NCBI RefSeq assembly: GCF_963678635.1
Contig: NC_087064.1
Location: 4,312,411-4,376,410, forward strand
Length of the DNA stretch: 64,000 bases
Reading direction: 5' to 3'
Source: Symsagittifera roscoffensis
Taxonomy: Eukaryota; Xenacoelomorpha; Acoela; Convolutidae
Shown in pieces: positions 1 through 10,541 of this stretch. How positions within the stretch are numbered: position 1 is the stretch's first letter; each line of letters begins with the position of its first letter. A program made the position numbers and the translations under genes. The notes under the pieces are model-generated. The model did not search any database. It had not been told where the DNA came from and saw only the letters and a list, made by a program, of their open reading frames with translations.

Positions 1-2350
1 GATGCTAGATCGGCTACTCCCGGGTGTGCCGCTTATTCTGATAGTCTTCTTTTTTACCCGACGGTCTTCGAAAACTTCAATGGCGGAGTTTTTGATCTGT
101 TTTTTTTTCGTATTTTCTCAAAAATTGCCCTGTTAAATTTGAAATTTAGAGTTCGATCAGAAGAATATTTCATGTGAATCTTTGTGCATAAACTGCTACG
201 TCCTTGTTTTTGTAGTTAATGCGTTGTGGCCTCAAAAAAGTCGGTTTTATTTGTTCTAAGAAACTTTGTCTTTGTTCACGAAAATAACCCTGCCAAAAAC
301 CGGAGATCAAGTGTTCAATAAAAGAAACTGGTGTTAGGAATCCTCACTGCAAAAACTTTTACACCCAAATTTTTGAACAAAAAGTTCTAGCCATAGAAAT
401 TGTCTAATTTTGAAGTTTTGACCGTTTTTGGAAACTTGACTTTTCTCTAAAACTACCCAGCCAAATTTGATACAAGGATTCAATCAAAAGAAAATGAAGC
501 AGTAATTTTGTCTGCATAAGCAGCTACGCTCTATTTTATGTAGAAAGTTAATGTTGGTTATAGCAAATGTCCATTTTTTCAAAATGTGTTTGTTCTTGCA
601 GCTTTTTGGTTTTTTCTAACTACGGTGCCAAATCTGAGATTAAACGTTCAATCGAAGAGCAAATTGTAGGAGTATCCCCTGCATAAACGGATCCCTCTTT
701 TTTGTAAGCAATCGTTTATTGACTTAAGAGAAGTTCAAAGTTTGACATTTTGATCAATTTTTTTGATTTTTTCTCAACTTTTCTTGAAAACAACCCAGTG
801 AAATATGTGATAATGATTTCAATCGAAAGTTTATGCACAAGTAATTTTCTCTGCATGACGACTAGGCCCTAATTTTGGCAGAAAAACAAGTTGGACTTAG
901 CAAAAGTCCCTTTTTCAAATTTTGTTCGTTTTTTTAGAATTCTTTTGATTTTCTCGACATTTACATCACCAGAACAGATTAAAAGTTCTGTCGAAAGGAC
1001 AAGATCTAGGGGTATTTTGGACTTTGTTCAGTTTGCTAAAAACTGCCGTGTCAACTCTGAAATTAGGAAAGTAATCGAATTGAGACGTTCCATTGCATTG
1101 ATCTACCCTACAAAAGTGCTTTTTCCGTACTTTTGTCAAATTTTTGATATTTTCAAAAAAAAAACGAATTTTAACATTTGAATTTAACATTTTGTTGAAA
1201 TTTATTAAGCAGATACCTCCAGTTTTAGCTGGGTCCTTAGTTTTTTCAAGCAACCTTGGCGCAGATGCGAGGATGTGGCACTCCTAATCTAAAGGTCGTA
1301 GGTTCAATTTCGGCACGTTGAATTACTTGTATTTTATTTGGTCGTACTTTTGCTGAATAGCCTTGGCAATGTAAAAGGAAATTTAGCGCTTTTATTGGTA
1401 ACTATGTTGGTAAATATTCAAATTCCTGTTTGATTTATTAAACAGGTATTATGAAAACGTTTTTTTTTTTCCAGATGAGATCTGTTTTTTTTTTTTTTTT
1501 TGAGACGCTTTTTCGAAAAATTCGCTTTCCCAGAAAACTACCCGTCAGATTCTCATAAAAGTGGTACCAATGGATTCAGTAGCGTTTCACCTACCTGCCT
1601 GCATGAAATTTAGGGCAATTTTTACCCTACCCCACCCCCTACGGTCTTAGAAAAGCTTCACAACTCGGTACTTTTTCCACTTTTTGCCCATTTTTTCGGA
1701 AATTTTCGATTTCCTCATAAACTACCCGTCCAGATTTGGGATTAAGGGTTTAATCGATAGACCAGGTTGTAGGAAACTCCCAGGCACAAGCGGCTGGTCC
1801 CTAATTTGCTTAGGTGAAGAGCTATAGACTTAGGAAAAGTCACTTTTTTGATTTTTTTGCCTATTTTTCGGAAATTATCGATTTCCTCAAAAACTACCCA
1901 TCCAGATTTGGAATTAAGGGTTTAATCGATAGACCAGGTTGTAGGAAACTCCTCCGCACAAGCGGCTGGTCCCTAATTTGCTTAGGGGAGGAGCTATAGA
2001 CTTAGGAAAAGTCACTTTTTTGATTTTTTGCCTACTTTTTCGGAAATTATCGATTTCCTCAAAAACTACCCGTCGAGATTTGGGATTAAGGGTTTAATCG
2101 ATAGACCAGGTTGTAGGAACCCCCCCTACACAAACGGCTCGTCCCTAATTTGTCTAGGGGAAGAGCTATACACTAAGGAATAGTCAATTTTTCGATTTTT
2201 AGGCCATTTTTTCAAACTTTTTCGATTTCTTCAAAAACTACCCATTCCAGATTTGGGATTAAGGGTTTAATCGATAGACCAGGTTGTAGGAAATTCCCCT
2301 GCCCAAGCGGCTGGTCCTTAATTTGTCTCGGGGAAGAGCTGTACACTTAG
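1..2350. repeat. degenerate ~172-bp tandem repeat array
   Basis: The right end holds four clear copies: the phrase ATTAAGGGTTTAATCGATAG starts at about 1741, 1913, 2085 and 2258, a spacing of 172-173 bases. Further left the same unit continues in more decayed form: a run like CTCAAAAACTACCCGTCC, then a TTCAATCGAAAG-type phrase, then GCATAAGCGGCT, then a TAATTT..GACTTAGGAAAAGTC phrase, repeating to the window edge. Copies get younger towards 2350. A related block lies at 36590-37190. The short open frames here are repeat shadows with no coding signature. Confidence 0.8.
1200..1325 (+). repeat. tRNA-derived SINE-like copy embedded in the 172-bp array
   Basis: A head resembling TCCAGTTTTAGCTGGGTCC is followed by an A-box-like GGCGCAGATGCGAG and a B-box-like GGTTCAATTTC about 45 bases later, the spacing of a pol III internal promoter. 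It matches the copy at 2465-2560, which shares the AGCTGGG head and the CAGATGCGAG core. The tRNA fold is too damaged for a functional tRNA. Confidence 0.55.
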
Positions 2351-2464
2351 GAAAAGTTTTTTTAAAAGTTTTTTGGCATTGGAACAAAGGTTCAATATAC
2401 TTATTGTGTGTATTTTTTAGACAATGGAATCCGCTAATCAATATTAAAATAATCAAACAGGTCT

Positions 2465-2560
2465 CTCCAGCTTTCAGCTGGGCCCCTAGTGACCGTCGTG
2501 CAGATGCGAGAACGCGAGACTCTAATATCTTGGTCAGAAGTTCGATTCGGGCCCAGAACA
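2465..2560 (+). repeat. tRNA-derived SINE-like copy
   Basis: Same family as 1200-1325: CCAGCTTTCAGCTGGGCC head, CGTGCAGATGCGAG as A box and AGTTCGATTCGG as B box, followed by an AT-rich tail. It sits at the exact right end of the 172-bp array. Confidence 0.55.
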
Positions 2561-2983
2561 AAAAAGCTTTAAGGTTTTTCCTTTTTTGTTTTACTTTGTT
2601 TTTGGCTCCTTAGAGCTATCGGTTGCCAATTTCTTGCTTGTGTTCATAAAGTGCAGCTTCGCCTCTACGTATAGCTTTCAAGTAAGAGCACCGATTACAT
2701 AGTGGTTATTAAACCTTTGACTTTTGATAGTCAGGCGCTGACCGTAGTTCCATTTATTCAATCTGGATTCAAATCACCAAGCGGTGCGTGTAAAATACTC
2801 GATTTCGAGCGGCGGAATTTTTGGGATCAAGTAAAAATCTTCTTTCTGTTATCCACAAACATTAAATTAAGTCTTTAGTATTTCCTTTGATATGAATTCG
2901 CAAAGATACCCTTGTTTGAAGTCAATGAGTCGTGATGAAAGAAAAACATGCATTGTTTGTGTCTTTTAGATTTTAAAGTTATT

Positions 2984-3320
2984 ACACAAGCAATGCTTGT
3001 GTTATAGTATGAACTATCTTTTTTTTCCAACCTAAGTCGCAAACATTATTGCGACGCAAATATTGTTGCGATAAAATCTGTTCAATTTGATCAAAAACCA
3101 GCTATTAAGTACAGCCAATGCTAAGGATGTTAACGCAGACTATAATTGTTACGACTTTCGTTACGGAATATTTGTGCTCGGGGTGGTTTTTTTTCAGACA
3201 AATTTCGACTTTTTAACTAGCTATTTTTGACGGGATTTTTTTAAAATATCATTCAAAAAGTATTGTTGACCTGAGCTTAAATTTCGAAAGATATTTCAAC
3301 TGTGATGCGTCCGCTCTATA
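2984..3320 (+). repeat. dispersed repeat family R2, copy 1
   Basis: Starts with the small hairpin ACACAAGCAATGCTTGTGT, then TATAGTATGAAC, CAACCTAAGTCGCAAAC, a CTTTCGTTACGGAATA phrase, GTGCTCGGGGTG, TTCAGACAAATTTCGACTTT and CCTGAGCTTAAATT. These phrases recur in the same order at 5716 (+), 20317 (+), 47455-47960 (-), 58340-58800 (-) and 58880 (+). No coding capacity is seen, so it is probably a non-autonomous element. Confidence 0.75.
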
Positions 3321-3394
3321 AATTGAGGTATGTTATTTGGTAAATTTCTTTTTTCAAATTGACTGGTACTGCTAATGCGTCTTAATTGGCTCGG

Positions 3395-3441
3395 TACACA
3401 AGCAAAAATATGATCGTATCGGTCATATTTTTGCTTGTGTA
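3395..3441. repeat. 19-bp perfect hairpin
   Basis: TACACAAGCAAAAATATGA at 3395-3413 is the exact reverse complement of 3423-3441, with a nine-base loop. The ACACAAGC end matches the head of the R2 repeats. The phrase GCAGCTTCGCCTCTGTGT follows at once; it recurs at the ends of several SINE-like copies in the window. Confidence 0.8.
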
Positions 3442-3527
3442 TGCGAAGTGCAGCTTCGCCTCTGTGTAATTACTGCTATGTTATCACCAGCATAGATGCT
3501 TCATTATGAAAAAAGAGGGAATCCGTC

Positions 3528-3660
3528 ATGCGCGAAAGGCCGAATGCGCGAATATTTTGTCAGCCAATCAGAAATCATTACTCATAAAGTCGGAAGAAAT
3601 AAGTCAGACTTGGACAGTTTGATTGGCTGAGACTTTTCGCGCATTCGCTCCTTCGCGCAT
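3528..3660. mobile_element. small MITE with G+C-rich terminal inverted repeats
   Basis: The left end ATGCGCGAAAGGCCGAATGC and the right end GCATTCGCTCCTTCGCGCAT are imperfect inverted repeats of about 25 bases. A second inverted pair lies just inside: CAGCCAATCA on the left and TGATTGGCTG on the right. Total 133 bases, no coding capacity. No target-site duplication was recognised. Confidence 0.65.
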
Positions 3661-3957
3661 AAGAATAGCCCCGAAAAAGCCAGCTGATCAATTTTAATTT
3701 TAGGTGTATATCTTCAATTTATACTGTGACAGTAGACAATTTATACAGTGACAATTTATACAGACCATTAGACCGTAACCTTTGGTATATTTGAATTAAA
3801 ATTGTGACGTAATACTATTGATTCTTATATGACAAGTTGCGATTAGATCTATAGATTAAAATTATTGGTTTGTGATGAATACGATCAGTTCAAAAGACAT
3901 GATAATCAGACAGATGAATTTTGATGCTCAATTTTGATTTTATGTTCCCTGTTTCAG

Positions 3958-4010
3958 ACGACTACTACACGAGCAACGACGACGCAAACTACAACGATGA
4001 TGTCAGATGA
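3958..4010 (+). CDS. candidate 3'-terminal coding exon of a gene lying to the left
   Basis: A good acceptor (pyrimidine-rich, ending GTTTCAG at 3957) is followed by a stretch clearly richer in G+C than its surroundings. One frame reads DYYTSNDDANYNDDVR and stops at 4008-4010, like an acidic C-terminal tail. The other frames stay open for 13 and 28 codons, so the frame is not settled. A canonical AATAAA follows at 4089-4094, as expected for a last exon. No partner exon was recognised in 1-3950, so the rest of the gene would lie outside the window or in very short exons. The protein is not recognised. Confidence 0.35.
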
Positions 4011-4088
4011 TTCCTGTCACGTGATCAAATTCTATCTTACGTGATCAAACTCTGTCCTCCAATTTTTCTTCACCTCAGAAAGTAGCGC

Positions 4089-4094
4089 AATAAA
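4089..4094 (+). terminator. AATAAA polyadenylation signal
   Basis: Canonical hexamer about 80 bases after the stop of the candidate terminal exon at 3958-4010. It supports that exon, but single hexamers are common in AT-rich DNA. Confidence 0.35.
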
Positions 4095-4179
4095 ACATCC
4101 CAAAGGTCAAATATATCTATCATTTCTTCGGACGATTCTACCGGCATCGTCGCTATACTGATATAACTTTTGCAAAGAA

Positions 4180-4320
4180 ATGAGTGATCAAAGAAATGAT
4201 TTCACAACACGCAGTATTGGTTCTGTTTCAACCGAGGCGATACAAAAGGATGACCTGATAGTTCAAATACTCCTGTCAATCGGAAAGGTCAACTTAATTG
4301 TGCGCTGTCAGATAAGTTAG
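4180..4320 (+). CDS. possible short ORF or first exon (46 codons), unrecognised
   Basis: An ATG-initiated frame beginning MSDQRNDFTTRSIGSVST, rich in charged and polar residues, in a local stretch with more G+C than its flanks. It starts about 90 bases after the AATAAA at 4089. A donor-like AAG|GTCAAC lies at about 4287, so it could be a first exon ending at LLSIGK. No homology is recognised. Against it: the length is not unusual for chance. Confidence 0.2.
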   Translation: MSDQRNDFTTRSIGSVSTEAIQKDDLIVQILLSIGKVNLIVRCQIS

Positions 4321-4324
4321 TTAG

Positions 4325-5270
4325 ATAAAACTTTTTTCTATGCTTTATGCGCCTTTTTTCCATCTATCCTTTAAATGTGATTTGACTCGTCTGTCGGGTT
4401 AATAAATGCAGTAAAAGTGATCGCTTATTTTTACCAATTTTCAACCTATTTTTGTAGTGCTTTCATATTTGTAAATATTTATTCCTGCCTGATGCGCATC
4501 CTTAATCCCTTAAATTTAATTTTTTTTTGATAAATCGGTATAATCAAATCGTCGAAAAATCAGTCTTTTTGGAACTAACTGGAATTGAAATTTTTTAGAA
4601 CTGATTTTTGTTGATGTTTCTTTTGGCAAATTATGGACAGCATGATTTAAAGATTTAATAAATTCTGTGATCAGCGTACGCATAAATTTGTTTTTATTAT
4701 GAGCTGTTTTACAAAAAATATATGCACATATTTTGCACTTTGTTGAGTTTATCCGTCAATTGAGTCAACCTAAAATCCTGCGCTACTAAGCTTTTATGAA
4801 GTTTCTGGTGTAAATCAAATCATCGTCGTGCTAGCAAGGGTTTGAATCTTTGCACACTTAGTCGCAGAGCTTAAAATTGATTTCTTATAAAGGTTCTCAA
4901 TCTAGAAAAACAGCTTGATTTTCTGAAGTTCTAATCAATTTCTTAGATGAACAGTAAATGCGTAATTTTAAATCAAATTGATACTGTTCGTTAATGCTTT
5001 ATTTATGATTAATTGAGGCAAATTTGCTCATTATTGTGTTCGGTGCGATCTCAAATAATATAGGTCAAATGTCACTTGCGATTGTAAGTGACTTGTTAAT
5101 TCACATCTTTTCTCAATATTTTTCCCATAATGACACACTCTAGAAAGGGTGGGTGAAAGTTTTTTTTTAGAGGAAAAACCTTGCTGGTAATAGAGAATAA
5201 ACCTAATCGGATATATTGAAGTCGAAGCGAATTTTGGATGTGGGTGAATTCGTACGCAAGGTGTGTCCAG
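4325..5270. other. AT-rich intergenic DNA, nothing recognised
   Basis: No exon-like G+C rise, no strong splice-site pair and no clear repeat homology within the window. Confidence 0.5.
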
Positions 5271-5274
5271 TTTT

Positions 5275-5400
5275 GGTATCGTAGCCGGCCGGTGCTTCCT
5301 CCGTCTATACGTCAAAAGATCAGTGGTTCGAGCCCCACCATGATTGTGCTTGTTGCTTAAAAATGAGAGAATTTTTCAAAAATATTAAATTCATTATTTT
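5275..5400 (+). repeat. tRNA-derived SINE-like copy (second type)
   Basis: A perfect B-box-type GGTTCGAGCCC is followed by CACCATGATTGTGCTTGTTG. The same junction (GTTCGAGGCCCACCATGATC, then GTGCTCGTTGCTTGA) occurs at 27990-28215. The A box is poor here. The 94-codon minus-strand frame over this region is incidental. Confidence 0.55.
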
Positions 5401-5715
5401 TGTTGGTCGTTATCATGTACGTAACAGCGTCTATCAGTAAAGAACCGACGAGCGGGTTGGACGATTCCTTTTAATCAAACGGACATGACAAGCAAGTCTT
5501 TCGTTTCAGACCCATTATTTCAAATCATTTGTAAAACTCAATTTATGTTCGTTCATTTGTTATCTTTCGTTCTATTGAGTTCTAAAACTCAAAAATAAAT
5601 CAAAAAAGAGTGTTGGTTTAGGTTAATCGAGGTCTCAAATTAACTTGTCGTTGGCAAGTTAGTTGTTCTGAGATTTTTTTCAAAAAAAAAGATTTTAAAT
5701 GCTTGAAATTGTTAT

Positions 5716-6420
5716 TACACAAGCAATACTTGTGTTATAGTATGAACTTTTTTTCCAACCTAAGTCGCAAACAATGTTGCGACGCAAACATTGTTGCGAT
5801 AAAATGTGTTCATTTTGATCAAAAACCAGCTATTAAGTACAGCCAATGCTAAGGATTTTAACACAAACTATTGTTGTTTCGGCTTTCGTAACGAAAGTAA
5901 CGGAATCTTCGTGCTCGGGGTGATTTTTTTCTTCAGACAAATTTGGACTTTTTAACTAGCCATTTTTGATGAGATTTTTTACTCATTCAAAAAGTGTTGC
6001 TGTCCTGAGATTAAATCGGAAAAATATTTCACCTGTGATCATTTTTCGTAGAGTTATGGGGGTTTAAAAATTGCCATTTTGGCCAATTTGGGACAATTAA
6101 CGATCGATATATTTCGCGCTATTAACGCGTAAGCGGAGATTTAATCTGTCATAGAAAATGTTCCAAATCGGTTGAAGGAAGCGTATTTGCCATAATTGAT
6201 TTGTTACTAGGAGCGAAGTTTATCACTGTACTTAATATGGCGTGTGGGGAGATGATTTTTCACAAAAAATCTCAAATTTAAATAAAAATTCATTTTTTTA
6301 TACATTTAGTTTTTTCATATTATTTCTGCACCATAGACGCCAAAGACGGGGGGATTTTCAAAAAAATGTTCGAAATCTTCATTTGTTCGATTTTTCAAAA
6401 AACTTCGCCTCTGTGTGAAA
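5716..6420 (+). repeat. dispersed repeat family R2, copy 2 (long copy)
   Basis: Begins with the ACACAAGCAATACTTGTGT hairpin and follows copy 1 closely to about 6040. It then continues with ATTTCGCGCTATTAACGCG, TTTGCCATAATTGATTTG and GCGTGTGGGGAGATGATTTT, an order also seen in reverse at 47500-47760 and 58440-58600. Its distal part (from 6240) is included in the tandem duplication. It ends near ACTTCGCCTCTGTGT at about 6403. Confidence 0.7.
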
Positions 6421-9196
6421 CTTTGTATGCAATTTAATGACAAGCATTTGTTCAGAAAAAAAATCAAATTTAAACCTAACTTAGAATTATTATAATTGTT
6501 GTTTGTTCCAAACACACTACAAAAAGTATGAATGATAAAGGCGTTCATGTGTTCGTATATGAAGTGTTTCGAGATTAGCCTGTATCAAACAGAATTATAC
6601 AAACTAGATGAAAACTCAATCATTCCATTTTGGTGAAAACTCTTCTGGAGCTATAGTTCATATCACATGACATAAAAAAACCTTACCAAACCAAGATCGG
6701 GTACTCTGGCTCCTGTAACCCTGTCCCTGTACTTTGGACCCGCATTTTATGCACCAAATTCCTCTTTATATCGAAACTGCTTGAAACTCAAAGTTCTGAT
6801 GAAAACATTTCGTGGTGAAAACTAGATGGTCGGATATCGCTTGTCATTGAATTACACCAACAATGTGTTTTTTTTTGGCATTTGTGTAGACATCATTTGT
6901 TAACGGATTCCATCTGAATCATTGCAGTAGTTTGTAATGGAGTTCATAATCTGGGTAATCTAGGGTGATTAAACCCTAGTTGAGCGTCGGAATGAGATAC
7001 AAAATACGAGAAAAATGGATAGCCATTTGATGTGTCAGTGGCACAGAATGTTTCGATCATAACGGTTGTAGTTATTTCAAAAAATAAGAAACTCTTGTTT
7101 TTCCTTTGTTGAGTTACCTAAAAATCTGGCAAGATTAGAGTTAACTTAATTAAAGGATAAATCGCAATAGAATTGATTTGAGTGTTCAATCTTTCATCGT
7201 TTTCGTCGAAACACAATTTGTTTTGAAAGTTTTGCTTTGTATGATACCCCACGTTTGACCCACTGCGAGCTTTCTTTGAGGTACTCAAAATGCGTCGAAA
7301 AAGCACAGACGACGCCATAATTCCTTCCCAATTCGTAGATCAGAATAAACGTTTTTTTTGCGATTTCTACGAGAGTGATTTTTTGTTTCAAAATTGATGG
7401 CTTTGTGTTCAGTGTTATGAAAAACAATTATGAATTTGTTTTGAAAAAAATTGTCGACATTGTCATTTTTTATTCCGAAACTGCTTACCTAGGATTTTGG
7501 TCACTTTTTTGCTCCTTTTAAAGTTTTACATCGATGTTTGCGTAGAATTGACAAAAATATCATCCGAAACGTTTTCAGAAAGCTGTTTGATTTTTTCTGT
7601 ATGCAAGAGTTTTTTTCGAGTCTTGCTTTCTATTTCGCTTAGTAATTGCTTAGGCTTTAGTTATTATATCTCTACATTCAATCTACTTGGGTCTTCATTT
7701 AGCGCTTGCTCGGCCATAGCGTGTGGGGAGATGATTTTTCACAAAAAATCTCAAATTTAAATAAAAATTCATTTTTTTATACATTTAGTTTTTTCATATT
7801 ATTTCTGCACCATAGACGCCAAAGACGGGGGGATTTTCAAAAAAATGTTCGAAATCTTCATTTGTTCGATTTTTCAAAAAACTTCGCCTCTGTGTGAAAC
7901 TTTGTATGCAATTTAATGACAAGCATTTGTTCAGAAAAAAATCAAATTTAAACCTAACTTAGAATTATTATAATTGTTGTTTGTTCCAAACACACTACAA
8001 AAAGTATGAATGATAAAGGCGTTCATGTGTTCGTTTATGAAGTGTTTCGAGATTAGCCTGTATCAAACAGAATTATACAAACTAGATGAAAACTCAATCA
8101 TTCCATTTTGGTGAAAACTCTTCTGGAGCTATAGTTCATATCACATGACATAAAAAAACCTTACCAAACCAAGATCGGGTACTCTGGCTCCTGTAACCCT
8201 GTCCCTGTACTTTGGACCCGCATTTTATGCACCAAATTCCTCTTTATATCGAAACTGCTTGAAACTCAAAGTTCTGATGAAAACATTTCGTGGTGAAAAC
8301 TAGATGGTCGGATATCGCTTGTCATTGAATTACACCAACAATATGTGTTTTTTTGGCATTTGTGTAGACATCATTTGTTAACGGATTCCATCTGAATCAT
8401 TGCAGTAGTTTGTAATGGAGTTCATAATCTGGGTAATCTAGGGTGATTAAACCCTAGTTGAGCGTCGGAATGAGATACAAAATACGAGAAAAATGGATAG
8501 CCATTTGATGTGTCAGTGGCACAGAATGTTTCGATCATAACGGTTGTAGTTATTTCAAAAAATAAGAAACTCTTGTTTTTCCTTTGTTGAGTTACCTAAA
8601 AATCTGGCAAGATTAGAGTTAACTTAATTAAAGGATAAATCGCAATAGAATTGATTTGAGTGTTCAATCTTTCATCGTTTTCGTCGAAACACAATTTGTT
8701 TTGAAAGTTTTGCTTTGTATGATACCCCACGTTTGACCCACTGCGAGCTTTCTTTGAGGTACTCAAAATGCGTCGAAAAAGCACAGACGACGCCATAATT
8801 CCTTCCCAATTCGTAGATCAGAATAAACGTTTTTTTTGCGATTTCTACGAGAGTGATTTTTTGTTTCAAAATTGATGGCTTTGTGTTCAGTGTTATGAAA
8901 AACAATTATGAATTTGTTTTGAAAAAAATTGTCGACATTGTCATTTTTTATTCCGAAACTGCTTACCTAGGATTTTGGTCACTTTTTTGCTCCTTTTAAA
9001 GTTTTACATCGATGTTTGCGTAGAATTGACAAAAATATCATCCGAAACGTTTTCAGAAAGCTGTTTGATTTTTTCTGTATGCAAGAGTTTTTTTCGAGTC
9101 TTGCTTTCTATTTCGCTTAGTAATTGCTTAGGCTTTAGTTATTATATCTCTACATTCAATCTACTTGGGTCTTCATTTAGCGCTTGCTCGGCCATA
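6240..9196. repeat. recent 1.48-kb tandem duplication (units 6240-7718 and 7719-9196)
   Basis: Unit 1 and unit 2 both start GCGTGTGGGGAGATGATTTT and end AGCGCTTGCTCGGCCATA. They are 1479 and 1478 bases long and differ only at a few positions, mainly A- or T-run lengths (about 6450 against 7930, and about 6865 against 8345). The junction at 7718/7719 is seamless. Each unit carries the same short open frames (66, 77 and 84-87 codons); these look non-coding, with low-complexity composition, no recognised domain and overlapping both strands. The near-identity means either a very young duplication or an assembly or haplotype artefact. Confidence 0.9.
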
Positions 9197-9920
9197 AAAA
9201 ATTTAAAAAATCAGATTTTTCAAAATTAGTTTTGTTATTTTTTTTGAAGAAAACTGTTGTCGAATATGGCTAACTTACCAATGTGATATGCTTTGCTTTT
9301 GGTCCTCTCATATCGATTATATCGAAACAATTAAACAAGTTTGAAAAACAAAAAACCAGTTTTCCACGCAAAATCAGGTACCATAATCATTCATCAGAGT
9401 GATATAGCATATCAAAGCCCTTCCAGTCGGGAGTCGAACGACGTTAAAAAGTTTTCGCAAATTTTTCGTAGTTTATACAAAGAAGCCGTTTGAAATTTTT
9501 GCTTTTTGGTCTGATTTTGAGCGAGTATGTCTTTAAAATATAAACTTAAAAAAAGGTTCATTTAAGCGGTGAAAAGCTTTATTTTTCATTAAGAAAACTA
9601 GGTTTTCTAGCTGCTTACAGCTCTTCTCGCAAAAAAATAATTTAAAATGTTTTTTTTAAATTCATTTTTCAATGACAACCGTAGTCAGTAAGTAATGCCT
9701 TAAAAAAATCAACAAAAAAACTGGAACTACTGCCACTTCAACTGATACGAAGGAGTTTGATTCTTATCTGATACCCTTACGAAACTTCAGGTGAGGTGGA
9801 GTCGATAATGTAAAATGCTTTCCAGCTGTGATTCGTGTTCCAATTTTGATTGCCTTTTCTTCAACCTATCATCTTATTTATATAGATCTGATAATTTTCA
9901 TTTTTTCATACTTTCTAATG
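9197..9920. other. AT-rich intergenic DNA, nothing recognised
   Basis: Long A and T runs. The short plus-strand frame at 9815-10024 runs into the R3 repeat and has no recognisable features. Confidence 0.45.
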
Positions 9921-9924
9921 TTTG

Positions 9925-10445
9925 GTACGTTTTATTAAAAATTGATGAACGTAGTTCAGACTCATATAAAGTTCGAAATGATTTTTTTTTCAGAAGATAT
10001 AAACTTGTTCAAGCTCAAATTTAGTTTTTCGCGGTTTGACTTTTGATTTTTTTAAATTCAGTTCATTTGTTTTGTTAAAAGGAAGGCAAACTCGACTCTA
10101 TCGAACAGCAAAAATGTAAATGTCACGAAAAACGTGATCTACTTCTTGTTTCGAAAGTGGATTTTAGTTCTAAAATTCAAATATAGTGGATTTTAAATGA
10201 AAAATAAAATACTTAAAAGCACAATAAAAAGTTTGATCCAGTTTTCTCAAATTGGGGTTTTTTTTTTAAATCAAAACAGTTTCAACCATAAATTGTTTTA
10301 GAAATTCGCTCTAAGGCCATCTATTTTTTTCTTGGAAGTTCGAAAGTTGAAACTTTCTAAAAATGTGTTCATAACTATTTTCTAATTATTGGCTTTGTTT
10401 GTTGAAAACTGGTTTTCGGTGACGAAATAAGCAAGTTGCTTTCAT
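9925..10445 (+). repeat. dispersed repeat family R3, copy 1
   Basis: Ordered phrases TTTTTCGCGGTTTGACTT, TTCAGTTCATTTG, GGAAGGCAAACTC, CACGAAAAACGTGATC, TTGATCCAGTTTTCTCAAAT and CTAAGGCCATCTA are shared with copies at 48060, 50235 and 56540, and partly at 28600, 33200, 34490 and 49540. About 500 bases, no coding frame. It ends about 70 bases upstream of the PWP2 acceptor. Confidence 0.7.
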
Positions 10446-10501
10446 CAAACTGAGCGAAAATGATGTTCTGAACAATTTAGCGTCGACTGTAGACTGTGGG
10501 A

Positions 10502-10513
10502 TCCTTTTTCAGA
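10502..10513 (+). promoter_or_regulatory. 3' splice acceptor 24 bases upstream of the PWP2 start
   Basis: GATCCTTTTTCAG is a strong pyrimidine-tract acceptor ending at 10513, with no recognisable upstream coding exon. It is either the 3' end of a 5'-UTR intron or a spliced-leader addition site. The MANBAL-like gene (AG at 14949) and the large gene (AG at 24812) have the same arrangement. Confidence 0.55.
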
Positions 10514-10523
10514 CTGACTTGCA

Positions 10524-10541
10524 ATGAGTAAACCTAAATGA
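10524..10541 (+). CDS. six-codon upstream ORF overlapping the PWP2 start
   Basis: ATG at 10524 opens a frame M-S-K-P-K-stop whose TGA at 10539-10541 overlaps the PWP2 ATG at 10538-10540 (sequence ATGA). It lies between the acceptor at 10513 and the main start, so it would be in the mature 5' leader. Known stop-start overlaps of this kind can couple translation by reinitiation. Whether ribosomes use it here is inference. Confidence 0.4.
   Translation: MSKPK

Noticed and set aside
1253-2556. Functional tRNA genes
   Set aside because: A- and B-box-like words are present, but acceptor and anticodon stems do not pair properly; treated as SINE copies.
7118-9229. Repeated 66-, 77- and 84/87-codon ORFs
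   Set aside because: They occur twice only because of the 1.48-kb duplication, lie on both strands over each other, and show no coding composition.
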